Virus record (IMG/VR): IMGVR_UViG_3300044633_001393
Coordinates: 19,125-83,124 of that record
Length of the DNA stretch: 64,000 nt
Strand: one strand, 5' to 3'
Source of the DNA: a virus
Both the position numbers and the translations under genes were made by a program. This document shows, piece by piece, positions 44,637 to 54,893 of the stretch. The notes below the pieces were generated by a model, which was not told where the DNA came from, searched no databases, and was given only the letters and a program-made list of their open reading frames with translations. Within the stretch, counting starts at the first letter, position 1, and each line of letters opens with the position of its first letter.

Positions 44637-45461
44637 ATGAGTGACGAAATTATAATTCAAAAATTAAAGCAACAACATTCAACTGCATCAACAACAGCTG
44701 CACCTACAAGTTATCCTGCGGAAACAATAGAATTGCCATCTAAAGGATATTTCTATGATGAGTCTAGTCCACTAAGCAAAGGTAGTGTGGAATTAAAGAT
44801 GATGACTGCTAGAGAAGAAGACATTTTAACCAATGAAAACTTCATCAAAAACGGTACTGTATTGGATAAATTGCTTGAATCTTTAATTGTTACGCCCGGC
44901 GTAAGAACACAAGATTTGTTGATGGTAGACAAAAATGCACTGTTTGTTGCTGCTAGACGTTTGGCATATGGTGACAAATACGGGCCTGTAAAAATTGAGT
45001 GCAAAAAATGTAATACCGAAAACAAAACATATATTGATTTAAGTACATTAAATGAAAAAGAAGTGGACTTCAATAAGTTTCAGAAGGGTAGTAATGAATT
45101 TGAATTTGAGTTTCCATATTGTAAACGTAGAATAACATTTAAACTTGTTACATCTGGTGATCAAGAAAGCATTGATCGTGATATTAAAGCGATGACCAAG
45201 ATCAAAAAACAAGCCAGTACAGAAGTAACTACCAGACTTAAAAAGCTGATTGTAAGTATAGATGGAAAACCAGATATTGCATCTATCAATAAATTTGTTG
45301 ACAATGAGTTGTTGTCAAAAGACAGTATGGCACTAAGAGCTTATATTAAAACAATTGCGCCTGAATTGGATATGGGTTTTGACTTTGTATGTGAACACTG
45401 TGGTGAGGTGGAAAGGATGGATGTACCGATGACGGTACAGTTTTTTTGGCCTGAGTCCTGA
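44637..45461 (+). CDS. gp26: baseplate hub assembly protein (T4 gp26-like), tail-chaperone position
   Basis: 274 residues. IELPSKGYFYDESSPLSKGS, VELKMMTAREEDILTNENFI and KNGTVLDKLLESLI are typical of proteins labelled gp26 in T4-like phages. Cys pairs (ECKKCNTE; VCEHCGEVE) probably bind zinc. It sits just before the tape-measure gene, where tail-assembly chaperones lie in other phages. The last codons cross a run of seven T (45441-45447), after which a conserved-looking frame continues in +1 (see 45433). Confidence 0.65.
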   Translation: MSDEIIIQKLKQQHSTASTTAAPTSYPAETIELPSKGYFYDESSPLSKGSVELKMMTAREEDILTNENFIKNGTVLDKLLESLIVTPGVRTQDLLMVDKNALFVAARRLAYGDKYGPVKIECKKCNTENKTYIDLSTLNEKEVDFNKFQKGSNEFEFEFPYCKRRITFKLVTSGDQESIDRDIKAMTKIKKQASTEVTTRLKKLIVSIDGKPDIASINKFVDNELLSKDSMALRAYIKTIAPELDMGFDFVCEHCGEVERMDVPMTVQFFWPES

Positions 45462-45660
45462 ATATAAGTTACAAGTTCACGGTCAAATATTTGAATTGAG
45501 TTATTTCTCGCAAGGAGCGGTAAATGTACAAATTGCGTATAATTTACCTGTATTTTTACGTAATTTTTACTATGCTCAATTAGCAAATATAAAGAATAAA
45601 GAAAGTGATAGTTACAAAGAACCTGCTAAAAAGTCAGGTAAAGTAGATAAGCCTTTTTAG
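45433..45660 (+). CDS. short +1-frame ORF, probably expressed by frameshift
   Basis: This frame is open from 45433 to the TAG at 45658-45660 but has no ATG, GTG or TTG before its conserved part. From 45442 it reads FFGLSPEYKLQVHGQIFELS, followed by YFSQGAVNVQIAYNLPVFLR and a Lys-rich tail. FFGLSPEYK with '...YNLPVFLRNFYY' recalls a small protein beside gp26 in T4-like phages. A +1 (or -2) shift on the T7 run would fuse it to the gp26-like protein, giving about 340 residues. Alternatives are initiation at a non-standard codon (CTG at 45451) or a homopolymer sequencing error. Confidence 0.7.
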   Translation, partial: RYSFFGLSPEYKLQVHGQIFELSYFSQGAVNVQIAYNLPVFLRNFYYAQLANIKNKESDSYKEPAKKSGKVDKPF

Positions 45661-45679
45661 TGTAAAATAATATAGTTGT

Positions 45680-45689
45680 CATATTTATA
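45680..45689 (+). promoter_or_regulatory. CATATTTATA element, 6 bases before start
   Basis: Precedes the tape-measure gene in a 35-base gap. Confidence 0.45.
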
Positions 45690-45695
45690 TATTAT

Positions 45696-48600
45696 ATGGC
45701 AGCACAACCATTTGATAAAGCAACAGCGGATAAACTAGTAGAGGCGTTTAATAATTTAAACGCTGAAATCAAAGATACTCTGTCTAATCTAGACAAGATA
45801 GTTGATACCGAGAAAAGAATGGTTGATATAGCCAAACAGTTAGGACAGGCATATAAAACACAAAAAGATAAGCTTGATGAACAGTTAAAAGGAAAAAGTT
45901 TACAAGAAAAATTATCATCAAAATTTGTAAATTCTGAAAAAAAGTTAAATGAATTTGCACAGGCACGTATCAACAGTTACATAAAAATAGAGAGTTTACA
46001 AAATGAATTATTGACAAACGCAGCTGAACTTCTAGTAGAGCAAAGTAAAGATCCTACCAGCGATACTGTTATAGCTTTACAAGATTTAATTAATAAAAAA
46101 TCAACCGAGTTGAATTTGGAAGAACATTTATTGAAAAACAGTGCTTCCAAGTTAGAATCGTTAAAACTACATAATTTTTTACTAAAAGCAGCAAACGAGT
46201 TAATAGATTTATATAACAAAGCATTGGAGATGGGTGTAAAGTTGTTAAACAAGATGGGTGATTTGGCTTCGGGTTTAGCAACTAAACTAAATATACCCAC
46301 CACATTAGCTGGTACTTTTGAAAGAATATTAGACGTTTTTAATCAAATTGACACCGCTGCTACAAATGTTAGACAAAAATTTGGACTATTACCAAGTCAG
46401 GGTGCAATTTTTGAAAAAAACATACGAGAAGCTTCTATTGAGTTAGCTGAGTTTGGTATAAACGCTGAACAACTTGGCGGAACAATGAAACAAATAGGTT
46501 CAACTTTTACAAGTTTGCAATCTATGGAAAAAGGATTGGTTAAAGATGTTTCAATAATGTCTGCTCAATTTGGAGTAGCTTCTGAAACAAGTGTTAAGTT
46601 TCTACAAACGTTAGGTGGCGTATCTGGAAAAAGTGCAATAGCCAAACAAAATATGTTGGGATTGGCAAAATTTGCTGCAAATGCTTATGGAGTTGGGTTG
46701 GACGATGTAATGAACGATGTCGCAAATGCATCTGAAGAAGCTAGAATGTTTGCTGGTAAAAATGCAGATGAAATGGTTAGAGCTGCAGCTCAAGCTAGAC
46801 AAATGGGTACTACTCTTGACAATATGGCAAAAACTGCAAAGGGTTTGCTTGACTTTGAAAGTAGTATTCAATCAGAATTAAAAGCTAGTGCATTGATTGG
46901 TAAAAATATTAATTTTAATGAAGCTCGCAGATTGGCATTTCAAGGCGATATTATTGGGGCAAATAAATTAATATTGGATCAAGCTAAGAAAATTAAGTTC
47001 AATCAGTTAAATCCAATTGCACAAGACGCGTTTGCAAAAGCTGCTGGTAAGACTGTAAAAGAATTGCAAGAAATGTTAAATGCTGAAGAAAATCTGAAAG
47101 AAGCATTAAAATCAAAAGATCCATTGGTAAGAGCCGAAGCAGAGAAGAAAAAGCAAATGGCGGAAATGATGAAGAACGATCCTATTGCTGCTAAAAAAGC
47201 TGCTCAAGCCGAATATGAAAAAGGGTTGATTCAAGAAAAAAATCAAACCAGAATGAAACAGTTGCAAAATGAAATTAATGCAATTTTTATGGAATTTATT
47301 GGGCCTATATTGGAAGAAATTGGACCAATATTTACACAGTTATTAAAATATATAAAAGATAACCGAGAAGAAATCAAAAAATTTGCACAAGAAGTGGGTA
47401 AACTATATATGATGTTTAAAAGTTTATCTATAGTATCAAATATATTGGGTGGGATAGGAAAAATGACAAGTGGATTTGGAAAATTAATTACTTATTCTTC
47501 ACAATTTTTATCATCGGCGCTAAAAATATCAAGTATTTTTATTGGGTGGTCAACGAGTACATCGGGTATCATAAACACGATAGTAAATATTTCGTTAAAA
47601 ATAGAAAAGATCGCAAGTGGACTAAAATCAGCATCAGATACATTAAAAGGATTTGGTACGGGATTTCAATCCATATCTAATTTTATCGGAAAAGGATCTA
47701 CACAATTAACAAAACTTTCAAATAGCGTTTTTAATATCGGAATGAATATTGAAAAAGTATTTACAAAATTTCCAGCAATTTCAAAAATTGGAAATATTAT
47801 CTCAAACGTATTTAGTGGACTAGGTAGTTCGGTAAAAGGAATTGGAAGTTTTGTGGGTGGAATATTTGGCAAACTTGGTACTGGCATTGGGTTTTTTTCA
47901 AAACTCGCTCCGATTTTTGGAGCAGTAGCTAAATTTTTAGGACCAATAGGACTAGTTGTATCTGTGATTCAAGGTGGCATAGCGTTTTTTAAAGCATTTA
48001 ATGAAACGACAGGTACCGTGAGTCAAAAAGCAGTAGCTGGATTAAAAGCTGTAGTTAATGCTTTGGTTGTAGAACCATTAAAAATGGTTTGGGATTTTCT
48101 TAAAAAGATACCGTCGTTTTTAGCCGATATAGATTTTGCGGGAATATTTAAAGACGTAACCAACTTTTTATTAGACGCACTAACGAGTTTGCCTGATAAA
48201 ATAGAAGAGTTATTTAGTGGTGGCGGTGGGGGAATTGAATGGGGTAAAATTTTTGCAAATATTGGAAGATTAGCAATTGAAATTATTGTATTTCACTTTG
48301 TTAAATTGCCTATAGCTATAGCTAAAACAGTGGGAAAATTAGGATTGTTAATTTTGAAAGCTTTTGGACTGAACGCAATCGCTGACGGTATTGCATCTGT
48401 AGCAGACACTTTATATACTATACTTAAATGGCCATTTGAATTGGTATATAATTGGGTAATGGATAAATTGGGTGGTAAATCTCCATCCGAAATCGGTTTA
48501 GCGATTGTTGATGGTATTAAATCTGTAGTAGATATGTTATTTGATGTACTTACATATCCATTTAAAAAAGCCGCTCAAATTATACCAGAGATTATAAATA

Positions 48601-49103
48601 TTTTAAAAACAACATTTGTTGATGCTTTCAAATCCGTAATGGATGTGATGTTTGATTTGATTACATATCCATTTAAAAAAGGATTTGAACTAATAAAGTC
48701 TGCTGTATCTGAAGTTGGTACTTTTCTCAAAGACACATTCAGTGGAGCTTTTACTTTTATTATTGGTGCTCTTGAAAAAGTATGGGAAAAAATGAAAGGT
48801 ATTGGTTCATTTATATCTGATACAATAGGAAAAACTTTTAGTTTTGTTGGTAGAATAGTCGGAACATCAGAAGAAACTCCATCAAAAACTGCGACTGAAT
48901 CAAAAACAAGTGTAAAAACTGATGATTTATTGATCAATACAATTGTAAATTCCAATAGAGTTTTAGCAGAAAAACTTGATAAATTGACTTCTATGATGGC
49001 ATCTGGTCAAATTGCTGTGTATATTGATGGTCAACGTGCAAATCAATTATTAGCAACAAGTAACTCAAAATTTGGTTCATTTGGTCAAGCAACAACCAAT
49101 TAA
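45696..49103 (+). CDS. tail tape measure protein
   Basis: 1135 residues. The N-terminal 250 residues are helical coiled coil. A conserved middle follows (about 240-480: SASVKFLQTLGGVSGK-like segments, GKNADEMVRAAAQARQMG). Next is a long hydrophobic Gly-rich region with several potential membrane helices (IFGAVAKFLGPIGLVVSVIQ; IGRLAIEIIVFHFVKLPIAI). The motif LGGKSPSEIGLAI is frequent in tape measures. It sets tail length and may form the DNA channel in the host membrane. Corresponds in role to T4 gp29 but is about twice as long, implying a longer tail than T4. Confidence 0.85.
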   Translation: MAAQPFDKATADKLVEAFNNLNAEIKDTLSNLDKIVDTEKRMVDIAKQLGQAYKTQKDKLDEQLKGKSLQEKLSSKFVNSEKKLNEFAQARINSYIKIESLQNELLTNAAELLVEQSKDPTSDTVIALQDLINKKSTELNLEEHLLKNSASKLESLKLHNFLLKAANELIDLYNKALEMGVKLLNKMGDLASGLATKLNIPTTLAGTFERILDVFNQIDTAATNVRQKFGLLPSQGAIFEKNIREASIELAEFGINAEQLGGTMKQIGSTFTSLQSMEKGLVKDVSIMSAQFGVASETSVKFLQTLGGVSGKSAIAKQNMLGLAKFAANAYGVGLDDVMNDVANASEEARMFAGKNADEMVRAAAQARQMGTTLDNMAKTAKGLLDFESSIQSELKASALIGKNINFNEARRLAFQGDIIGANKLILDQAKKIKFNQLNPIAQDAFAKAAGKTVKELQEMLNAEENLKEALKSKDPLVRAEAEKKKQMAEMMKNDPIAAKKAAQAEYEKGLIQEKNQTRMKQLQNEINAIFMEFIGPILEEIGPIFTQLLKYIKDNREEIKKFAQEVGKLYMMFKSLSIVSNILGGIGKMTSGFGKLITYSSQFLSSALKISSIFIGWSTSTSGIINTIVNISLKIEKIASGLKSASDTLKGFGTGFQSISNFIGKGSTQLTKLSNSVFNIGMNIEKVFTKFPAISKIGNIISNVFSGLGSSVKGIGSFVGGIFGKLGTGIGFFSKLAPIFGAVAKFLGPIGLVVSVIQGGIAFFKAFNETTGTVSQKAVAGLKAVVNALVVEPLKMVWDFLKKIPSFLADIDFAGIFKDVTNFLLDALTSLPDKIEELFSGGGGGIEWGKIFANIGRLAIEIIVFHFVKLPIAIAKTVGKLGLLILKAFGLNAIADGIASVADTLYTILKWPFELVYNWVMDKLGGKSPSEIGLAIVDGIKSVVDMLFDVLTYPFKKAAQIIPEIINILKTTFVDAFKSVMDVMFDLITYPFKKGFELIKSAVSEVGTFLKDTFSGAFTFIIGALEKVWEKMKGIGSFISDTIGKTFSFVGRIVGTSEETPSKTATESKTSVKTDDLLINTIVNSNRVLAEKLDKLTSMMASGQIAVYIDGQRANQLLATSNSKFGSFGQATTN

Positions 49104-49106
49104 TCT

Positions 49107-49116
49107 GATATTTATA
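49107..49116 (+). promoter_or_regulatory. GATATTTATA element, 4 bases before start
   Basis: Followed by ATTA and ATG, identical in layout to 28961. Confidence 0.5.
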
Positions 49117-49120
49117 ATTA

Positions 49121-51733
49121 ATGGCAAATAGTAATACATATTCTAGCGCAATAGGTAATGATGGTGCGCAAGTTACCACACTTTCTAATATACAAGGTGC
49201 GGGTTTATCTTTGCCGCCAAATGCCGAACAATATATAAATCTAAGAGCGCCTGGTAAATTAGAAACATTATTCAATACTAATAATAACAACGAAGTATTA
49301 TATAGCAAGAATAAACCAACTGATTTATACGCAAGAGGATTAATTAGCAGCGAATTAGCACCTCCATTTTACGCAAATCCAAATCAAGGTCAACGTCAGA
49401 AGATAAATGTTAGCAGATCGTTTCCTATACAATCCGCATTGAGAGACGGTACCAGAATCAGAAGATTTCTAGGATCTGGTAAAGGTGGTACTTTTTTAAC
49501 AAAACAAATACTATTACAAGGATTTGCTCCATTTGACGAAACCAAGATTTATAATCCAGCAAGCCCTCTTTTGGCTGCGGTTAGATTATCAACATTTGGT
49601 GCTATAGAAAGACCCACCAGATTTATAGATAGTAGCAATATCGTCGGTGGTTTAATGGGTGCTGCCGGTATAGGTGGTATTACAAAAGCTATTGGTGGAT
49701 TGTTTGGTGCAACTGAAGGCAATCCATCTCCGCCACGTAGTAGTGTGGCTAGTGCAGCTAGTGAGCCAAAGAGTGGATTGGGTGGATTTTTCAATTTTAC
49801 AGGATTACTTGGTGGTGGCGATAAAGCAGATCAAGTAATGCCTATTACAGGTCGAGATGGTGTTAAAGGATTACTAAGAGGTAATACAGCTACTGCTGGT
49901 TACAACAACAAACGATATAAGAGTTTGATGAGTAATTCTACAGGCAAAGGCGGATTCTTTAGTAATCTACTAAAATCAGCTGGGTCATTTTTAAAGAATA
50001 ATACGATTCTAGGTGGATTGTTGCCACCTACTCAACCAATAGCAGGATTAAATTACAGAGCTGACGAAGATACATATGATCTGATGTTGAATACCAATAG
50101 ATGGAGTAATTCTATTACACACGACAGAACAAGTGGTAAGAAGAGTGCTAATCTAAATGTTAATTTAAATCAGGGTAACAATTTGTTATATACAGGCACA
50201 CAACCAAAATCAAAAGGTGGTTTTATTGGTGGGTTGTTAAAAGCAGTTGGATTACAACAAATAACAGGAGGCAACAGCAGTGGTACAAGTGGAATGAGAT
50301 TTTTTGCCACTCCTCTGACAAACATAGTTTCTAAACGATTGAGACTATATGTTCAAAGCAATAAAAATTTAAGAAACAACAGCTTTTTATCTGTTACATA
50401 TTCAACTACACCTGGCGTTGGTAAATTAACAGATTCGTATACAATTAGTAATGTTGAAATTAGTTCTGTAGACGGCGCTAATACAAATAGATACGGTGAT
50501 TTAGTTAAAATAGATGGTGATGTAGAATATAGTGATCAATTGTTAAATTATAAACAATATACCGATCCTAAATTATCTGTAAACTATCAACGTACACTTT
50601 CAGATAAAACAGATAAAACTGTAGAATATATTCAAGATTTAAGCAGAATTTTAAAAACCAAAATTGCTGGAAACGACAATTTAAAGTATGGTGTAGATCC
50701 TATATTTGGAAAAACACAACAGTATGCCACAGATGATGTTGGTTTTAATTATTTAGCGAAAGTAAAATCAGACAGAACCAATACTGACGGATCTGATAGT
50801 GCAAATCAATACACCTATACTGGTCGAATCAGATATGAAAGAAAAGAAAAGTTTCCAACTCTATTGGGTAAAAAAGAAGGTAGAGACAGATTTATAAGAC
50901 CCACCAACAATGTTGACTATGTTAACAGCTTGGGTGTATTAAATGCTGATGAATTTGCTGAAAAATATAATGATCAATTTAACGGATTGGGTCCTGACTT
51001 GGTTAAGTTTTACTTCTATGATATAGTTAACAACAGATTTATACCGTTTAATGCTACTGTAAAAGGGTTACAAGAAAACAATACATCTACTTGGGAACCA
51101 ATTGAATACTTGGGTAGACCTGACAAGTTATACTATTACAAAGGATTTACCAGAGACGTTAGTTTCAATTTTAAAGTGGTTGCACATTCTGTTAAAGAAT
51201 TATTACCTATGTGGCAACGTGTAAACTATTTGGTGGGTTTAACCAGACCTTCTAATTATACTTCCACTGTAAATGGTGGATTTATGATACCACCGATGGT
51301 GCAATTTACACTTGGAGATTTTTACAAAAATCACTTTGTGGTTTTAAATTCGTGCAATGTTAGCATACCTGAAGATGCATCTTGGGAATTAATTAACGAG
51401 AGTACTGTACAACAACAAGACTGGAGTTATAATTTAGGAAATATATTTACATTTGACAAAACCAGTATGAAAGGTAAAGTTGCGCAATTTCCAAGAGAAG
51501 CGGAAATTACTATCAATATGTCATTGATGGAAAAAGACAGACCAAAAACAGGAAGAGCTTTGTGGGGAAATGCTCCTGTTGCAACTATGACTCAGGCGGA
51601 TGCTGGAGAAACTGCTACTGTATCTACATTTGGTACAACCGATCTTTATGGCGATAAAGATTATAATGATGTAGCTAATAATGATTTCTCTATGAATATG
51701 CGATATGATGTTGACAGACAAGGAAATAAATGA
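49121..51733 (+). CDS. baseplate/tail-tube-cap protein (gp48/gp54-type candidate)
   Basis: 870 residues. Gly-rich central region with hydrophobic stretches (GGLMGAAGIGGITKAIGGLF). The last about 200 residues (YKGFTRDVSFNFKVVAHSVK, ELLPMWQRVNYLVGLTRP, GFMIPPMVQFTLGDFY, ASWELINESTVQQQDWSYNL) resemble the tube-like domain of baseplate proteins that cap or start the tail tube in T4 (gp48, gp54). It lies between tape measure and gp53-like gene. Moderately secure as a baseplate component, less as a specific T4 counterpart. Confidence 0.6.
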   Translation: MANSNTYSSAIGNDGAQVTTLSNIQGAGLSLPPNAEQYINLRAPGKLETLFNTNNNNEVLYSKNKPTDLYARGLISSELAPPFYANPNQGQRQKINVSRSFPIQSALRDGTRIRRFLGSGKGGTFLTKQILLQGFAPFDETKIYNPASPLLAAVRLSTFGAIERPTRFIDSSNIVGGLMGAAGIGGITKAIGGLFGATEGNPSPPRSSVASAASEPKSGLGGFFNFTGLLGGGDKADQVMPITGRDGVKGLLRGNTATAGYNNKRYKSLMSNSTGKGGFFSNLLKSAGSFLKNNTILGGLLPPTQPIAGLNYRADEDTYDLMLNTNRWSNSITHDRTSGKKSANLNVNLNQGNNLLYTGTQPKSKGGFIGGLLKAVGLQQITGGNSSGTSGMRFFATPLTNIVSKRLRLYVQSNKNLRNNSFLSVTYSTTPGVGKLTDSYTISNVEISSVDGANTNRYGDLVKIDGDVEYSDQLLNYKQYTDPKLSVNYQRTLSDKTDKTVEYIQDLSRILKTKIAGNDNLKYGVDPIFGKTQQYATDDVGFNYLAKVKSDRTNTDGSDSANQYTYTGRIRYERKEKFPTLLGKKEGRDRFIRPTNNVDYVNSLGVLNADEFAEKYNDQFNGLGPDLVKFYFYDIVNNRFIPFNATVKGLQENNTSTWEPIEYLGRPDKLYYYKGFTRDVSFNFKVVAHSVKELLPMWQRVNYLVGLTRPSNYTSTVNGGFMIPPMVQFTLGDFYKNHFVVLNSCNVSIPEDASWELINESTVQQQDWSYNLGNIFTFDKTSMKGKVAQFPREAEITINMSLMEKDRPKTGRALWGNAPVATMTQADAGETATVSTFGTTDLYGDKDYNDVANNDFSMNMRYDVDRQGNK

Positions 51734-52023
51734 GATATCAATTTACGCCAACTGAAAAAAGATATGATGGGAAATTGGTATTTAAGACCACGTATTATCC
51801 CAATATACCGGAAACCGAGGACGATATATACATTACCGCATCCAATGAAGATTATTTGGATGCTTTAGCCAAAAAGTATTATGGTGATGAAATGTACTGG
51901 TGGATAATTGCTTTGGCTAACAACATATCTGATGGCAAATTGTCCGTTAATGCAAATAAACAATTAAGAATTCCAGGCAATTTACCAAATATATTACAGA
52001 ATCTCAAACAGATTAATAGTTAA
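51730..52023 (+). CDS. gp53: LysM-like baseplate wedge protein (T4 gp53-type)
   Basis: 97 residues. DYLDALAKKYYGDEMYWWII with 'ALANNI' is the LysM-like tail-protein pattern (gpX, gp53: 'A-x-x-x-Y-G-x-x-x-Y-W-x-I'). Shorter than T4 gp53 (196), reduced to the core. Start overlaps the previous stop (ATGA). Confidence 0.75.
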   Translation: MRYQFTPTEKRYDGKLVFKTTYYPNIPETEDDIYITASNEDYLDALAKKYYGDEMYWWIIALANNISDGKLSVNANKQLRIPGNLPNILQNLKQINS

Positions 52024-52028
52024 GTTAT

Positions 52029-54893
52029 ATGGCATACGAGGATGAAATTGCAGAAGAACCTAGATGGTGGGAAGTACAAAACATTCCTGTTGCATTAATT
52101 CGTGAATTAAGACGCAGAAAAAACTCAAATAACGTTGGTTTTAACTATCCAACCCCAGGTGACCCAAGTGGTGTTGTATATGATTTCTACAATAAACATG
52201 GTCAGTACAAAGGACCAATGACTCCGTGGGTACGAGTTTTTTCAAATGGCACTGGTATAGCTGGAAATGGATTGGTACCTCGTAGTACGATACTAAATAA
52301 AAACGGAGAAGAAAAGAGTTATGATGGATTCTTGTTTATGCCTGGCAGTGGATTTTATGAAATGTATGGTTTTAAACAAGATGGCAATGTATTAAAACAA
52401 GACAAGTCTGTTATTGGATATGAAGCTAATGGAAATCCACATTATATAGATTCTAGATATAGAAATCAATTTTCTTACAAGTGGCCAAGTACATTTAACA
52501 AAAACGGCAAGATTATAGAAAGCGTACAGAAATCTGAAGTGTCTTCTGTGTTACCACCACCTAATTTAGATAGCATAGAAATAAAAACTAGCAAAGATAT
52601 GTTGTCGTTTGCTACCATAAAATTCAAATGTTATGGATTGGCTCAGTTGGAATATCTAGCACCATTCTTTTTGACACCCAGAATAAATGTGTTTGTTGAA
52701 ATAGGATGGAATTTGTTTAATATCAATTCACTGATTGATTTATCCAGCAAAAATGAATGTTGGTCAATAATACAATCTCCACAAAAAATAATGGATAAAT
52801 GGTACCAATCGTATGGTAATTATGGTGGTATTACTGGAATTGTAACCAAGTATAATTTTTCAACACAAGACGGTACTATATATGATTGCAATGTGGAACT
52901 AACTTCTCGACAAGCATTATTTGCTGGTATGCCTGCGGAAAACAATGTAAGTACCACAACAAATTCAAAGACCGATTCCAATGGCAAAAAAATACCAACA
53001 GAAACAAAAGAATATACAGGATTAAAAACGTTTTTGAAAACCGCTTTACCCAAGTTAAAGCAAGTTGTTATTGATCGTAAAAATTTTATGGAATATATTG
53101 CTACAAACGGTATATCCAATTCGGAAGATTATGACAATTCTAAAACACAAGAGTTTTTAAAACAACAAACTTTTTATGATGGAAAAATTGAAAACAGAAT
53201 TTTTATAGGAAGAACAGATGCGCCTAATGTATATAAAAAACCAGCTGTACCAGTTGGAGAAGAAAATATATCATATAAATCAACTAATATTGGTGGAGTA
53301 AATTACAAAGCTGTATCATATAAAGATGATCGTTGTGATTTTGATACCAAAGGCGACGATGAAGTGTGGATGCAATTGGATTTTCTTTTTGAAGTTGCTA
53401 ACAAATTCTGTTCCGTCGTATCAAATAAAACATTTACTATTAATGTAGATAAGATAATAAATGCACATCCAAATTTAATAAGTTGTGACCCACACGTATT
53501 AATACCAAATGGAATTGCTCCTAAATTTAATATTGGCAAAAAACTTCCAGATGAAAGTTACTTAAATACTATAAAAAATAATAAATTGGATCCAACTGCA
53601 CAAAGTCGAGTTGAAAATGAAATCAAGTCTGGTGGATATTTGAAAAATGGTGATCCAAATCAAAATGCGTTTTTAAAATCAAAATATGATGTCGAGGTAA
53701 CTAATGTAAACGACGAACTTTATAGAGCTGCTAAAAAAGTCGAAACTGTATTTAAAACAGCGGGTGCTTATAGAGATAATTTAGATACTGTTATCAATAG
53801 ATTGTACTATGATATTGGTGGTATAAGTGAAAATAGTCCAAGTGACAATATATCATTTCCGTTTATTTATGACAAAGAAGTTGTATTGACAGGTGAAGAA
53901 CTTGTATTATCCGATCCTCAAAAAACAAGATCGCAGTCAATTAAAAGAACATACAAGAAGTTTAGATATGGTAATTTAAAAAACATATACATAAGCAAAA
54001 CCAAAGTCTTGGAAATTGTAGAAAATAAAGAAGTCCAAACTTGGCAACAGTTTGCAAACGCAATATTGAATGTTATTAATGAAGCTTCTAATGGATTTTG
54101 GAAATTCCAAATATCACAAGATGATTTGGGCGGATTATCTATATTGGATAACAATTATATTGATTTAGGTGACAAATCGCCTAGTCTAAAAAAAGTATAT
54201 GTCTTTGATGCTGGTGGCACTGATTCCTGTATAAAAAACATTAGTTTAGATACTTCTTTGACGAGCGAACAAGCTACGTTGACATTATTTCAAGCGGGCA
54301 TCAACAAACCAGATTCTTCTGACACATCGATGAGTGCTAAGAATTCAAGTGTGCCTGCTACCAGTTTTATAGATAGATTGGATGTTTTCAATGAAGAAGA
54401 AACAGGCACTGGTGAAAGTAATACAGTGCCTTCGCAAGAAGAAATTACAGTAGACCAAAACCCATTAATATCTGCAATACAAACGCACGGAACAATAGAC
54501 AAGGTATTAACATTAACAAGTGCTTATATTGTAGATGGTGAAAACCCAAATGATGCCGCTAAGAATTACAAGCAGTTGAATTTATCTACCGATTTAAAAG
54601 ACAAGTTGGGACAAATAATAGACGATCAAGATATAGAAAACAATTTATCTTTATATAGTGGAATCTCTCCTAACTTTTCGTTGACAGTAACATTTGATGG
54701 TATATTTGGATTTAGAATGTTTCAACACTTTGGCATTTCAAATTTTCCAAAACCTTATATTCCTGAGAACGTGATATTTATGATAACAGATGTTACACAT
54801 TATGTTACAGCTGGCAATGGCAAATGGGAAACTGTTGTTGGATGTTTGGCAAGATGTGTAGCAGATCAAAACATTGAACTAATACCTGTATGA
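52029..54893 (+). CDS. baseplate hub protein (gp27/gpD-type)
   Basis: 954 residues. Residues about 180-300 show the hub fold: SIEIKTSKDMLSFATIKFKC, APFFLTPRINVFVEIGWNLF, GITGIVTKYNFSTQDGTIYD and CNVELTSRQALFAG. The C-terminal part (LSLYSGISPNFSLTVTFDGI, FGFRMFQHFGISNFPKPYIP, VIFMITDVTHYVTAGNGKWE) matches the domain often found at the end of large phage hub proteins ('...F-x-V-x-x-V-x-H-x-V... W-x-T'). No lysozyme domain is visible. It probably carries the central spike. Confidence 0.7.
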   Translation: MAYEDEIAEEPRWWEVQNIPVALIRELRRRKNSNNVGFNYPTPGDPSGVVYDFYNKHGQYKGPMTPWVRVFSNGTGIAGNGLVPRSTILNKNGEEKSYDGFLFMPGSGFYEMYGFKQDGNVLKQDKSVIGYEANGNPHYIDSRYRNQFSYKWPSTFNKNGKIIESVQKSEVSSVLPPPNLDSIEIKTSKDMLSFATIKFKCYGLAQLEYLAPFFLTPRINVFVEIGWNLFNINSLIDLSSKNECWSIIQSPQKIMDKWYQSYGNYGGITGIVTKYNFSTQDGTIYDCNVELTSRQALFAGMPAENNVSTTTNSKTDSNGKKIPTETKEYTGLKTFLKTALPKLKQVVIDRKNFMEYIATNGISNSEDYDNSKTQEFLKQQTFYDGKIENRIFIGRTDAPNVYKKPAVPVGEENISYKSTNIGGVNYKAVSYKDDRCDFDTKGDDEVWMQLDFLFEVANKFCSVVSNKTFTINVDKIINAHPNLISCDPHVLIPNGIAPKFNIGKKLPDESYLNTIKNNKLDPTAQSRVENEIKSGGYLKNGDPNQNAFLKSKYDVEVTNVNDELYRAAKKVETVFKTAGAYRDNLDTVINRLYYDIGGISENSPSDNISFPFIYDKEVVLTGEELVLSDPQKTRSQSIKRTYKKFRYGNLKNIYISKTKVLEIVENKEVQTWQQFANAILNVINEASNGFWKFQISQDDLGGLSILDNNYIDLGDKSPSLKKVYVFDAGGTDSCIKNISLDTSLTSEQATLTLFQAGINKPDSSDTSMSAKNSSVPATSFIDRLDVFNEEETGTGESNTVPSQEEITVDQNPLISAIQTHGTIDKVLTLTSAYIVDGENPNDAAKNYKQLNLSTDLKDKLGQIIDDQDIENNLSLYSGISPNFSLTVTFDGIFGFRMFQHFGISNFPKPYIPENVIFMITDVTHYVTAGNGKWETVVGCLARCVADQNIELIPV

